In this document: positions 7,441-15,392 of the stretch, in pieces
Position numbering within the stretch: position 1 is the first letter of the stretch
Layout: the number at the start of each line of letters is the position of its first letter
From: an uncultured Clostridia bacterium
Lineage (GTDB): Bacteria; Bacillota; Clostridia; Oscillospirales; CAG-272
Direction of reading: 5' to 3'
DNA: 17,378 bases
Assembly (NCBI GenBank): GCA_937934385.1
Contig: CALGZV010000190.1
Location: 1-17,378, forward strand
The notes under the pieces: generated by a model
The model's input: the letters and a program-made list of their open reading frames with translations, nothing else
Told to the model about the DNA's origin: nothing
Database searches by the model: none
Translations under genes and position numbers: made by a program

Positions 7441-8166
7441 ATGAACGAGGACAGAGAAAAGCTTCCAGCTGATGCTGCCGGACTTGAAAAGGCTGTAGGA
7501 TATACCTTTTCTGATAAAAAGCTGCTTCATACCGCGCTTACGCATTCGTCATATTCAAACGAAAAGCGCGCTCACGGTATCGCGCGGCAGTGCAACGAGC
7601 GCCTTGAGTTTCTCGGAGATTCGGTGCTTTCAATAATAGTCAGCGATTATTTATTCGAAACATATCCTGATATGCCCGAAGGAGAGCTTTCAAAGGTACG
7701 CGCAGGAACTATATGTGAAAAAGCGCTCGCGGGATTTGCGGGGCAGATAGAGCTCGGAAATTATCTTTTTCTCGGGCGGGGAGAGGATCTTTCAAACGGA
7801 CGCGAGCGTCCTTCGATCCTTGCCGATGCTTTTGAGGCGCTTCTTGCCGCAATATATCTTGACGGAGGAATATATCCTGTCAGCAAATTCCTGCTTCCGT
7901 TTGCAGAGGAGGAGATAGAGCGTATTCTTTCGAGCGGTCATACCGCTGATTATAAGACGATTCTTCAGCAGATAGTTCAGCAGGAGCATGGAGAACTGCT
8001 TGAATACGTTCCCGTCAGCGAGACAGGACCGGCGCATAAGCGGGTATTTACCGTTGAAGCAAGACTGAACAGCAATGTTATCGGGATCGGAACGGCGGGA
8101 AGTAAGCGCGCGGCTGAGCAGATAGCAGCGAAAAAGGCACTTGAGCTTTTCGGCGATAAAACCTGA
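7441..8166 (+). CDS. rnc: Ribonuclease III
   Basis: RNase III cleaves double-stranded RNA, including rRNA precursors and regulatory duplexes. The catalytic domain (about residues 10-150) has the signature NERLEFLGDSVL, giving E56 and D60, and the second acidic pair D129 and E132 in LADAFEALLAAIYLDGG. All four metal-binding acids are present. The C-terminal double-stranded-RNA-binding domain (about 168-240) ends with the basic GSKRAAEQIAAKKAL helix. I place the start at ATG 7441, six bases after GGAG (7431-7434). An in-frame ATG at 7429 would add four residues but overlaps that site. It heads the rnc-radical SAM-smc run; the next gene begins 21 bases after the stop. Confidence 0.97.
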   Translation: MNEDREKLPADAAGLEKAVGYTFSDKKLLHTALTHSSYSNEKRAHGIARQCNERLEFLGDSVLSIIVSDYLFETYPDMPEGELSKVRAGTICEKALAGFAGQIELGNYLFLGRGEDLSNGRERPSILADAFEALLAAIYLDGGIYPVSKFLLPFAEEEIERILSSGHTADYKTILQQIVQQEHGELLEYVPVSETGPAHKRVFTVEARLNSNVIGIGTAGSKRAAEQIAAKKALELFGDKT

Positions 8167-8187
8167 TATGGCGGAAGTTCTGATATT

Positions 8188-9222
8188 ATGAAGCATATAA
8201 ATATTCCTGTTTTTATTCCTCATCTCGGCTGCCCGAATACCTGTGTTTTCTGCAATCAGAGAAAGATATCCGGAGTTTCGGAGTTTGATATCGGAAGCGT
8301 CAGAGACAAGATAGAGGCTGTTCTTGAATCCGAACGCGTCAGCGGAGCAGAGATAGAGATAGCTTTTTTCGGAGGAAGTTTTACGGGTATACCGAGGGAC
8401 CAGATGATTTCTCTTCTCGAACTTGCAGGAAAATATCTCGGCAGCGGGGATGTAAAGTCGCTGAGATGCTCGACCCGGCCTGATTATATTGATGAAGAAA
8501 TAATAAGCATACTTATGTCTCACGGAATGACGACGATCGAGCTTGGAATACAGAGCATGTCGGACGAAGTTTTGAGGCTCAGCAGGCGCGGTCATACCGC
8601 GGAGCAGTCGACGCGTGCGTGCCGGCTGATAAAGGAAAGCGGAATGAAACTTGTCGGTCAGATGATGACCGGCCTTCCCGGATCGTCGCGCGAGGACGAG
8701 ATACATACTGCGGAATGTCTGTGCCGTGCAGGAGCGGATGCTGCGCGAGTTTATCCGACGATGGTCTTTGCTCAGACAGAGCTTGAATCAATGATGAACC
8801 GTGATGAATATATTCCGCCCGATACAGAGGATACTGTAGAGAGGGTAGCCGATGTACTCGAGGTATTCGGCAGACATTCGATCCCTGTTATAAGGATAGG
8901 GCTTTGTTCGAGCGATGATCTTGAGTCCGACACGGGAATAGTAGCCGGAGGATATGAGCCTGCGATCGGTGAAATGGCGGTCAGCCGTATTTTTCTACGA
9001 AGAATGACAGAGGCGCTCGGATCTCCCGAAAATGTGAGCGGTGAGGCTCTGCGCGATGGAACTTTCTGCGTCACCTGTCCTCCGCGCATGACGTCTGCGG
9101 TTTTCGGTCACAGAAGTGCAAACAGAAAAGCGCTGTTCCGTATGTACGGGATAAAAAAGCTTACGGTTACAGAGAACGCAGATCTGGACGGATATAATAT
9201 TAAGATGTGCAGCGGCAGATGA
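8188..9222 (+). CDS. Elp3-like radical SAM protein without acetyltransferase domain
   Basis: The N-terminus carries C15-x3-C19-x2-C22 (CPNTCVFC), the cluster-binding motif of radical SAM enzymes. It is followed by FFGGSFTG (about 60-67), STRPDYI and ELGIQSMSDEVL, all arranged as in the Elp3/coproporphyrinogen-oxidase branch; GLPG lies near residue 167. Elp3 proper uses this domain with a C-terminal acetyltransferase to modify wobble uridine of tRNA. This protein ends at 344 residues, too short for that domain, and the last hundred residues show no motif I recognise. Similar stand-alone proteins are found beside rnc and smc in Clostridia, often named elongator complex protein 3 by homology. 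Substrate unknown; RNA is a reasonable guess from the family and from rnc next door. ATG 8188 follows GGAAG (8173-8177). Confidence 0.9.
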   Translation: MKHINIPVFIPHLGCPNTCVFCNQRKISGVSEFDIGSVRDKIEAVLESERVSGAEIEIAFFGGSFTGIPRDQMISLLELAGKYLGSGDVKSLRCSTRPDYIDEEIISILMSHGMTTIELGIQSMSDEVLRLSRRGHTAEQSTRACRLIKESGMKLVGQMMTGLPGSSREDEIHTAECLCRAGADAARVYPTMVFAQTELESMMNRDEYIPPDTEDTVERVADVLEVFGRHSIPVIRIGLCSSDDLESDTGIVAGGYEPAIGEMAVSRIFLRRMTEALGSPENVSGEALRDGTFCVTCPPRMTSAVFGHRSANRKALFRMYGIKKLTVTENADLDGYNIKMCSGR

Positions 9223-9279
9223 GGCTTTTTTACATAATATTCGGAATGCTTTTAAAATTGAAATGGATGGTCGAAGAAA

Positions 9280-12200
9280 TTGAAATTAAAATCATTGGAG
9301 CTTCAGGGATTTAAATCTTTCCCCGACCGCACCGTTCTGAACTTTAATTCGGGTGCGACTATCGTTGTCGGGCCTAACGGAAGCGGAAAATCGAATATAT
9401 CCGACGCGATCCGTTGGGTTCTCGGAGAGACCTCCGCAAAAGGTGTTCGCGGAAGCAAGATGGAGGACGTGATTTTTGCCGGGGCGAATTCCCGAAAGCA
9501 GATGGGTACTGCGGAGGTATCGCTCATTCTCGACAATACCGAGGAGATAGGAAAGATACCGGATCGCGGCGATGAAATAGTCGTTACGAGACGCTGCTTC
9601 CGCGGCGGAGAGAGCGAATATATGATAGACCGCCGCCCGGCGAGACTGCGTGATATAAGCGAGCTTTTTATGAATACCGGCGTAGGTAAATCCGGATATT
9701 CGATCATCGGGCAGGGTAAGATAGCGGAGATCGTTTCGCAGAAAAGCGAGGACCGCCGGACTATATTCGAGGAGGCAGCCGGTATATCGAAATACCGCTC
9801 GAGAAAAAACGAGACGGAGCGGCGCATGGAGAATGTTGCCGAGAATATGGTTCGTGTCGGAGATATACTGAGAGAACTTGAAGCACGTGTTGCACCGCTT
9901 TCAAAGGAATCGGAAAAGGCAAAAAAATATCTTGAACTGTTTGAAGAGAAAAAGCGCCTTGACGTTGCGCTTTGGCTGTATGACGTTGAAAATGTCAGAA
10001 AAAAGGTGAGCGAACTTTCTGATTCTGTAGCTGTTGCAAAGCGCGTGCTTGATGAGGCGGACGGGGAGCTTTCTGCGCTTGAGTCAAAAAATGAGCATCT
10101 GTACGACGAGTCTCAGGCAACAAAAATAAAGGCTGAGCAGACTCAGCGGGCGCTGCGCGAAAACAGCGCGGCGGCGCTTGAGCTTGAAGGAAATATCCGC
10201 GTTATAAATAATGAGCTTGAACATCTTAAAAATAAAAAGACTGACGCGGGAGCAGAGCTGAGCATGCACCGTGCAGCGATCGTGGATGCGGAAAAAAATA
10301 CGGAAGAGCTGTGCGCGGCTCTTGCCGGACTTAAAGAAACGCTTGCAGTTCAGCGCGGAGAGCATGAGGATATTACCGCAGAGGCTGACGGGCTTAAGGA
10401 AAAGCGTCTCGGTATAGAATCTGATATGGCTGAGTCTGACAGAAAGATTCACGCTATGAATGATACGCTTGTAGCCGGAAAGATCAGGCTTTCGGAGATA
10501 GCAGGCTTCCGTGACAGTATCGGCGGAAGAAAGGAAAGCCTGTCTTCCGAGCTTTCCGAAATCGCCGCGCGCGACGCGCTTCTTGAGGAAAGGATAGGAA
10601 AGGCTGAACGGACTGTTGCGGATTACATGCAGAGATCCGAACAGAAAAACGGACTCTGTACCGAACTGAGTGAAAAAATAAAGGCTCTCGATGCACGTAT
10701 AGAGGCGCTTCGATCTGCTCAGGGTAAGCTTGTTACCGAACTTACATCGAAAAAACAGCGTGCCGATACGCTTAAACGTATGGAAGAGCATTTTGAGGGA
10801 TATAATAACAGCGTTCGTTTTGTTATGGACAATTCGGAGAGAGGACGCCTGGACGGTATTCTCGGTCCGGTGTCGCGAATGATAGATGTTCCGAAAAAAT
10901 ACAGCGTTGCTGTCGAGACTGCTCTCGGTGCTAATATTCAGAACATTATAGTTGAGAACGAAGAGGCGGCAAAACGCGCTATTTCCCTGCTTAAGCAAAG
11001 CGGTGCCGGGCGCGCGACCTTTTATCCGATAACTTCGGTAAAGGCGCAGCCGCTCAATATGAACATATCCTCTCTTGAACGCAATGCAGGTTATCTCGGA
11101 ATTGCATCGGAGCTTATAACCTGCGATGACAGGTGCGAGGGTGTTATCGGATATATGCTCGGCAGAACGGCTGTATTTGATAATATCGATAATGCAACAG
11201 ACTGTGCAAAGGCTACGGGCTACAGATTGCGTATCGTTACGCTTGACGGTCAGATAATAAACGCCGGCGGTTCATTTACCGGCGGATCTTCAAAACGTGA
11301 CAGCGGAATGCTTACTCGCGCTCAGGAGATCGCAAGGTTTGAAATTGAAGCTGAGAAGCTGAACATAGAGCTTACGGCAAACCGAGAAAAAGTCGAGTCG
11401 CTTCAGCGCGAATCGGACGGGCTTGCCGATGAGCTTGAAGGCGTAAAGCAGGATCTTTCGGTACTCGAAACTATGGTTGGAGCTGAACAGACGCAGAAAC
11501 TTGTGCTTCAGTCGCAGCTTGAAAACGATCGCGCACAGTATGACAGAATATCAGGCGAGCTTGAACAGCTCAGCGCCGAGAGCGAGCGCGGAGATGATGA
11601 ACGCGGAAATCTTGAGAGTGAAAACGAGCGTCTGACTGCTGAGCTGTCCGCAGAGGAAGGCCGCAGAGACGGGCTTGAAAAGCAGCATGAGGAGCTTAAC
11701 AGGAATATCTCACGCACGCTTGAGCGTGCTAATGAGAAGCTTATCAGGATAACCCAGACCGAAAAGGATATTGAAAGCACCGAAAGAGATGTTGAACTCA
11801 GCCGAAGCACGGAGGAGTCGCTTCGCCAGCGAGCAGCCGGCGATGAAGAAAACATTGCCGGAGCCGATTTTCAGACCGAGCAGTATAAAGTGCAGCTTGA
11901 GACCGCCCGGACAGAGCTTGCCGGACTCAAAGAGGATGCGCAGCGGCTTGAACAGGAAAATGCAAGGCTTGCAGATAAGGGACTCGAAAGCGACGCAGCG
12001 CTTTCAAAGCTTCGCGATAAAATAAAAGAAGAATCTCACAGACGAGAGAATCTTTTCCGTGCATATACCGGACTTGATTCAAAATACGAACAGGCTAAGT
12101 CGGAGCAGGACAAACTTTCGTCAAAGCTTTGGGATGAATACGAGCTTACATATGCCGCTGCCGCAGCGCTTGACTATCCACCGGTCACGGAGGAGAGCAG

Positions 12201-12876
12201 GGTGCAGTCTGTTTCAAGACAAAACGAGCTTAAAACAAAGATACGCGCGCTCGGATCGGTTAATGTCGGCGCTATAGACGAATATAAAGAGGTAAGCGAA
12301 CGCGCTGAGTTTATGAGAACTCAGTACGATGATCTGTGCGTGTCGAAGGACGATCTTGAAAATATAATCTCAGAGCTTGAAACCGAGATGAAAGAACGCT
12401 TTATAGACGTTATGGAGCAGCTTGATGCAAACTTCAAGGTTACGTTCAGAGAGCTTTTTGGCGGCGGCACCGCAGAGCTGCGCCTGACCGACCGCGAGGA
12501 TCCGCTCGGCTGCGGTATAGAGATAAATGTTGCGCCTCCCGGAAAGATAGTAAAGAGTATGTCCCTGCTGTCCGGAGGTGAGCAGTCGTTTGTCGCAATC
12601 GCTCTGTTTTTTGCGATACTCAGCGTAAATCCTACGCCGTTTGCGGTACTTGATGAGATAGAGGCAGCTCTGGACGACGTTAACGTTGCCCGGTTTGCGG
12701 ATTATATCAAACGTTATTCCGGTGACACGCAGTTTGTTGTTATAACTCATAGGCGAGGAACAATGGAGATTGCGGATACGCTTTACGGTGTTACCATGCC
12801 GGAACGCGGAATTTCGAGAGTTCTCACGCTTAATATTACCGAGGTGGAAAACCGTCTGGGTGTAAAAATAAACTGA
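9280..12876 (+). CDS. smc: Chromosome segregation protein SMC
   Basis: SMC is the ATPase core of the bacterial condensin that organises and separates replicated chromosomes with ScpA and ScpB. The head begins at the N-terminus (LKSLELQGFKSF), with Walker A GPNGSGKS at 31-38. Two long Gln/Glu/Lys-rich coiled coils (about 170-510 and 670-1010) flank a hinge (about 520-660) ending with the glycine-rich GGSFTGGSSKRDSG. The C-terminal head has LSGGEQ (1097-1102) and Walker B with catalytic VLDEIEAALDD (D1125, E1126), then ITHRRGTMEIAD. The length of 1198 residues is usual. Start is TTG 9280: a stop at 9259-9261 rules out any upstream start, and later codons would truncate the head. The ribosome site is weak (GAAG 9273-9276). 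scpA and scpB are not in the window. Confidence 0.98.
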   Translation: MKLKSLELQGFKSFPDRTVLNFNSGATIVVGPNGSGKSNISDAIRWVLGETSAKGVRGSKMEDVIFAGANSRKQMGTAEVSLILDNTEEIGKIPDRGDEIVVTRRCFRGGESEYMIDRRPARLRDISELFMNTGVGKSGYSIIGQGKIAEIVSQKSEDRRTIFEEAAGISKYRSRKNETERRMENVAENMVRVGDILRELEARVAPLSKESEKAKKYLELFEEKKRLDVALWLYDVENVRKKVSELSDSVAVAKRVLDEADGELSALESKNEHLYDESQATKIKAEQTQRALRENSAAALELEGNIRVINNELEHLKNKKTDAGAELSMHRAAIVDAEKNTEELCAALAGLKETLAVQRGEHEDITAEADGLKEKRLGIESDMAESDRKIHAMNDTLVAGKIRLSEIAGFRDSIGGRKESLSSELSEIAARDALLEERIGKAERTVADYMQRSEQKNGLCTELSEKIKALDARIEALRSAQGKLVTELTSKKQRADTLKRMEEHFEGYNNSVRFVMDNSERGRLDGILGPVSRMIDVPKKYSVAVETALGANIQNIIVENEEAAKRAISLLKQSGAGRATFYPITSVKAQPLNMNISSLERNAGYLGIASELITCDDRCEGVIGYMLGRTAVFDNIDNATDCAKATGYRLRIVTLDGQIINAGGSFTGGSSKRDSGMLTRAQEIARFEIEAEKLNIELTANREKVESLQRESDGLADELEGVKQDLSVLETMVGAEQTQKLVLQSQLENDRAQYDRISGELEQLSAESERGDDERGNLESENERLTAELSAEEGRRDGLEKQHEELNRNISRTLERANEKLIRITQTEKDIESTERDVELSRSTEESLRQRAAGDEENIAGADFQTEQYKVQLETARTELAGLKEDAQRLEQENARLADKGLESDAALSKLRDKIKEESHRRENLFRAYTGLDSKYEQAKSEQDKLSSKLWDEYELTYAAAAALDYPPVTEESRVQSVSRQNELKTKIRALGSVNVGAIDEYKEVSERAEFMRTQYDDLCVSKDDLENIISELETEMKERFIDVMEQLDANFKVTFRELFGGGTAELRLTDREDPLGCGIEINVAPPGKIVKSMSLLSGGEQSFVAIALFFAILSVNPTPFAVLDEIEAALDDVNVARFADYIKRYSGDTQFVVITHRRGTMEIADTLYGVTMPERGISRVLTLNITEVENRLGVKIN

Positions 12877-12901
12877 TCAAAAATTCACAAAGTGTTCGAA
12901 T

Positions 12902-12918
12902 AATATTATTATAATATT
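12902..12918. repeat. AT-only perfect inverted repeat after smc
   Basis: AATATTAT (12902-12909) and ATAATATT (12911-12918) are perfect inverted copies around one base, followed by TT. Consisting only of A and T, it would be a weak hairpin. It could help end the smc transcript or be a protein site, but may just reflect the AT-rich gap. Confidence 0.4.
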
Positions 12919-12947
12919 TTAAACTTATAAAAAATATGTGTTATTAT
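12919..12947 (+). promoter_or_regulatory. Possible promoter upstream of ftsY
   Basis: TATTAT at 12942-12947 can serve as a -10 hexamer, with the weak TTAAAC (12919-12924) 17 bases upstream. Predicted initiation falls at about 12953-12954, exactly where the closing stem of the downstream folded element begins. The region is so AT-rich that alternative hexamers exist, including TATTAT at 12947-12952. Confidence 0.4.
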
Positions 12948-12952
12948 ATTAT

Positions 12953-13037
12953 ACGGAGATTATAGGCTGACTTTTCGGTTTGGTAACCGGAAAGTATTCT
13001 TTAAAAATACAGTTAGTTCAGGAATGCTGCTCTCCGT
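12953..13037 (+). promoter_or_regulatory. Candidate structured RNA leader of ftsY (multi-branched fold)
   Basis: ACGGAGA (12953-12959) pairs perfectly with TCTCCGT (13031-13037), closing an 85-base element. Inside, 12971-12980 and 12985-12994 form a ten-pair hairpin with a four-base TGGT loop and one G-T pair. 12995-12998 with 13006-13009 forms a small AT hairpin. 12965-12970 can pair with 13013-13018, partly by G-T, joining these into a three-way junction. The element lies in the 246-base gap between smc and ftsY, immediately after a possible promoter. I recognise no known riboswitch, tRNA, SRP RNA or 6S RNA in it. It may be a leader element or a small RNA; no T-rich terminator follows, which favours a leader. 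Confidence 0.45.
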
Positions 13038-13040
13038 TAT

Positions 13041-13109
13041 CGGCGCTTAGCTGTTATGTGCCGGATATGCCGCTTGCTTTGTGATAATATTAAACGCCGC
13101 TGTGCGGCG
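13041..13109 (+). promoter_or_regulatory. Second hairpin pair in the ftsY leader, next to the ribosome site
   Basis: CGGCGC (13041-13046) pairs with GTGCCG (13058-13063) including one G-T pair. CGCCGC (13095-13100) pairs perfectly with GCGGCG (13104-13109) over a three-base loop, ending four bases before the GGAG of ftsY. Cross-pairings are also possible: 13041-13045 with 13095-13099, and GCCGC 13069-13073 with GCGGC 13104-13108. Mutually exclusive helices so near a ribosome binding site could switch translation, but this is inference from base pairing alone. Confidence 0.35.
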
Positions 13110-13113
13110 GAAT

Positions 13114-13117
13114 GGAG
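13114..13117 (+). promoter_or_regulatory. Ribosome binding site deciding the ftsY start
   Basis: GGAG at 13114-13117 is five bases from ATG 13123. It supports that codon over the in-frame GTG at 13081, which would read through the GC-rich hairpin. Confidence 0.6.
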
Positions 13118-13122
13118 TTTTT

Positions 13123-14028
13123 ATGTCTTTTTTCGATAAGCTTAAAAAAGGTCTTACAAAGACAAAGGACGGTATTTTCAAGCAGGTGGATAATCTTTTC
13201 AAAGCGTTTGTCCGCGTCGACGAGGATATGCTTGAGGAACTTGAAGAGTTGCTTATAATGGCCGATGTCGGAGTCGCTCCGACCGAAAAGATAATTGACG
13301 CGCTTCGTGAGCGTATAAAGGAGGACCGTATTTCCGATCCGGAAGCGGCTAGAGAAGCTCTTATAGATATTCTTAAAAATGAGATCGGAGAGGGAGAACC
13401 GCTGCGGCTTGGTACAAAACCGTCTGTTATCCTTGTCATAGGTGTAAACGGCGTCGGAAAGACTACGTCGATAGCTAAGATAGCCGCAAGTCTTAAGCGC
13501 GGCGGAAAAAAGGTTATTCTCGCTGCGGCAGATACATTCCGCGCGGCTGCGATAGATCAGCTTCAGGTATGGGCTGACCGTGTCGGAGTTGAGCTTATAA
13601 AGCATACGGAGGGATCTGATCCTGCGGCTGTTGTATATGATGCGGCTGCGGCGGCGAAGAAAAGGGACGCCGATGTGCTGATAATAGATACGGCAGGCCG
13701 TCTTCATAACAAGAAAAATCTTATGGATGAGCTTGCAAAGATAGACAGAGTGATATCCCGCGAGCTTCCTGGATGCGACCGCGATACACTGCTTGTGGTG
13801 GATGCCACGACCGGTCAGAATGCGATCAGTCAGGCTAAGGAATTCAAAAACGCTGCAGATATAACAGGACTTGTTCTTACGAAGCTTGACGGGACAGCAA
13901 AAGGCGGAATAGTATTTTCAATTAAAGAAGAGCTTGGGATACCTGTTAAATATATTTGTGTCGGAGAACAGATGGACGATCTTGAACAGTTCAGTGCAGA
14001 CGATTTTGTCCGCGCTCTGTTTGAATAA
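13123..14028 (+). CDS. ftsY: Signal recognition particle receptor FtsY
   Basis: FtsY is the SRP receptor GTPase that docks Ffh-bound ribosomes at the membrane for co-translational insertion. The protein opens MSFFDKLKKGLTKTK, the amphipathic membrane-binding helix of compact FtsY proteins, followed by the helical N domain (to about 85). The G domain has the P-loop GVNGVGKTT (107-115), DTFRAAAIDQLQVWA, DTAGRLHNKKNLMDEL (from 189), and TKLDGTAKGG (253-262). It ends VRALFE as in the family. At 301 residues it lacks the long acidic domain of the E. coli protein, normal for Firmicutes. ATG 13123 is chosen on its ribosome site and family N-terminus. A long folded gap precedes it, and rdgB follows after 29 bases. 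Confidence 0.97.
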   Translation: MSFFDKLKKGLTKTKDGIFKQVDNLFKAFVRVDEDMLEELEELLIMADVGVAPTEKIIDALRERIKEDRISDPEAAREALIDILKNEIGEGEPLRLGTKPSVILVIGVNGVGKTTSIAKIAASLKRGGKKVILAAADTFRAAAIDQLQVWADRVGVELIKHTEGSDPAAVVYDAAAAAKKRDADVLIIDTAGRLHNKKNLMDELAKIDRVISRELPGCDRDTLLVVDATTGQNAISQAKEFKNAADITGLVLTKLDGTAKGGIVFSIKEELGIPVKYICVGEQMDDLEQFSADDFVRALFE

Positions 14029-14057
14029 TATTTTTGATATAAAAGGATGGCTGCACT

Positions 14058-14696
14058 GTGCTTAAATTTGTACTTGCAACTCATAACAAAAATAAAGTAA
14101 AAGAGATGGAGAGTATTCTCGGCAGGATGCTCTCCGGAATTTCTGATTCCTCAGATGTCGAATTTTGTGTTTTAACGGCTGAGGATGTCGGAATGACCGA
14201 TGAAATAGAGGAAAACGGCAGTACCTTTGAAGAGAACGCCAGGATAAAAGCCTCTGCGCTTGCCGCTTCCGACAGGTTCGCCGTAGCAGACGATTCCGGA
14301 CTTGAAGTCGATGCGCTCGGCGGCGCTCCCGGCGTATATTCAGCGAGATATTCCGGAGGAGGAGACAGTGCGAATAACGAGAAGCTGCTCTCCGAGCTTA
14401 AAGAAGTTTTCCCCGAAAAGCGTACAGCGCGGTTTGTCTCGGTAATATGCTGTATTATGCCGGACGGCAGAGAGATATCATGCCGCGGCGAGTGCGAGGG
14501 GCTGATTATTGATTCGCCGCGCGGAAAAGGCGGTTTCGGCTACGATCCGCTGTTTTATTATGTTCCGCTTGAAAAAACCTTTGCGGAGCTTACCGCTGAC
14601 GAAAAAAACCGTATAAGTCACAGAGCTATCGCACTTGAAAAGTTTTCTTCGGTTTTCGCGTCAGAGCTTGAGGCGGGAAGGATTTGCGGAAAATGA
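14058..14696 (+). CDS. rdgB: XTP/dITP pyrophosphatase, RdgB/HAM1 family
   Basis: This house-cleaning enzyme hydrolyses dITP, ITP and XTP to monophosphates, keeping deaminated purines out of nucleic acids. It begins LKFVLATHNKNKVKEM, the nucleotide-binding start of the family. DDSGLEVDALGGAPGVYSARYSG (from residue 78) contains the catalytic and metal-binding acids. KGGFGYDPLFYY and KNRISHRAIAL near the C-terminus complete the set. The length of 212 residues is typical, including a short insertion around residues 24-36. The start is GTG 14058, placed by the conserved N-terminus; AAGGA at 14042-14046 is the likely ribosome site at slightly long spacing. Its stop overlaps the ATG of nadD (ATGA), so the two are translationally coupled. 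Confidence 0.96.
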   Translation: MLKFVLATHNKNKVKEMESILGRMLSGISDSSDVEFCVLTAEDVGMTDEIEENGSTFEENARIKASALAASDRFAVADDSGLEVDALGGAPGVYSARYSGGGDSANNEKLLSELKEVFPEKRTARFVSVICCIMPDGREISCRGECEGLIIDSPRGKGGFGYDPLFYYVPLEKTFAELTADEKNRISHRAIALEKFSSVFASELEAGRICGK

Positions 14697-15331
14697 CCGC
14701 GGGATCAGTCAGCATGCCGCGGAAACGGATAGGCATATACGGCGGAACGTTTGCTCCCCCTCATAACGGTCATGTTCATGCCGCGAGGTGCTTTACCGAA
14801 GAAGTACGGCCCGATAAACTGTATATTATGCCTACATTTATACCGCCGCATAAAACAAGCGAACCTGACGACGATCCTGCTGACAGGCTTGAAATGGCGA
14901 AGCTTGCTTTTTCGGAAATTGACGGAGCTTCAGTGTCTGATTTTGAGATTGTCCGCGGCGGAAAAAGTTATACGGTAAATACTCTTGAGTACTTTTGCGG
15001 CGAAGGCGATTTGATATTTCTTTGCGGAACGGACATGTTTTTATCACTCGGAACATGGTACAGACCAGAACGGATATTTGAGCTTGCCGAAATTGCTTTT
15101 ATGCGGCGTGAGCGTGTGTCTGAGTCTCTTGAAATACAGATATCGGAAACGTGCGATTGTTATAAAAAGAAATTCGGCGCGAGAATAACTATGCTGCGGT
15201 CGCCGGCAGTCGAGCTTTCATCGACCGAGGTGAGAGAAGCGCTGTTATCCGGAAGGAATATCGACAAACTTGTCCCTGTAGCTGTCGCTGAATATATACG
15301 AAAAAAGGGACTGTACGGCACAAAATGCTGA
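14693..15331 (+). CDS. nadD: Nicotinate-nucleotide adenylyltransferase NadD
   Basis: NadD joins nicotinate mononucleotide and ATP to form deamido-NAD, the penultimate step of NAD synthesis. The HxGH nucleotidyltransferase motif is present as GGTFAPPHNGH (17-27). Next come MPTFIPPHKT, a DRLEMAKLAF segment, the NTLEYF block, LCGTDMFLSLGTWY and the C-terminal SSTEVRE (176-182), which binds the phosphates. An alanine (A21) stands where most NadD proteins have Asp or Asn (GGTFDP). The ATG at 14693 overlaps the rdgB stop; TTG 14684 and ATG 14714 are alternatives. About 15 residues precede the first strand, more than usual, so the ATG at 14714 is credible. NadD followed by an HD-domain YqeK and an LCP gene is a recurrent Firmicute order. 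Confidence 0.94.
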   Translation: MTAGSVSMPRKRIGIYGGTFAPPHNGHVHAARCFTEEVRPDKLYIMPTFIPPHKTSEPDDDPADRLEMAKLAFSEIDGASVSDFEIVRGGKSYTVNTLEYFCGEGDLIFLCGTDMFLSLGTWYRPERIFELAEIAFMRRERVSESLEIQISETCDCYKKKFGARITMLRSPAVELSSTEVREALLSGRNIDKLVPVAVAEYIRKKGLYGTKC

Positions 15332-15392
15332 CAACACGGTATCAGGCTGAGATTTTGATGTATATTTATGCTCAAGAGGATAATTTTTATTT

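Noticed and set aside
9200..9232. Possible terminator after the radical SAM gene because of a run of six T residues at about 9225-9230.
   Set aside because: No convincing stem precedes the T run.
12953..13037. A tRNA with a long variable arm, suggested by the 7-bp closing stem and 85-base length.
   Set aside because: No D-arm pattern, no T-loop TTCRANY at the right place with a 5-bp stem, and no convincing anticodon arm.
13041..13117. Resemblance of the ftsY leader to a preQ1-II riboswitch: a GCTTAGCT loop, a later ATATTA-ACGC stretch and a hairpin before the ribosome site.
   Set aside because: The loop cannot pair with the GGAG as that class requires, about 20 extra bases intervene, and ftsY is not a queuosine gene. 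Likely chance similarity.
13081..13122. N-terminal extension of FtsY from GTG 13081.
   Set aside because: It would translate through a GC-rich hairpin and the ribosome site; MSFFDKLKKGL at 13123 is the family start.
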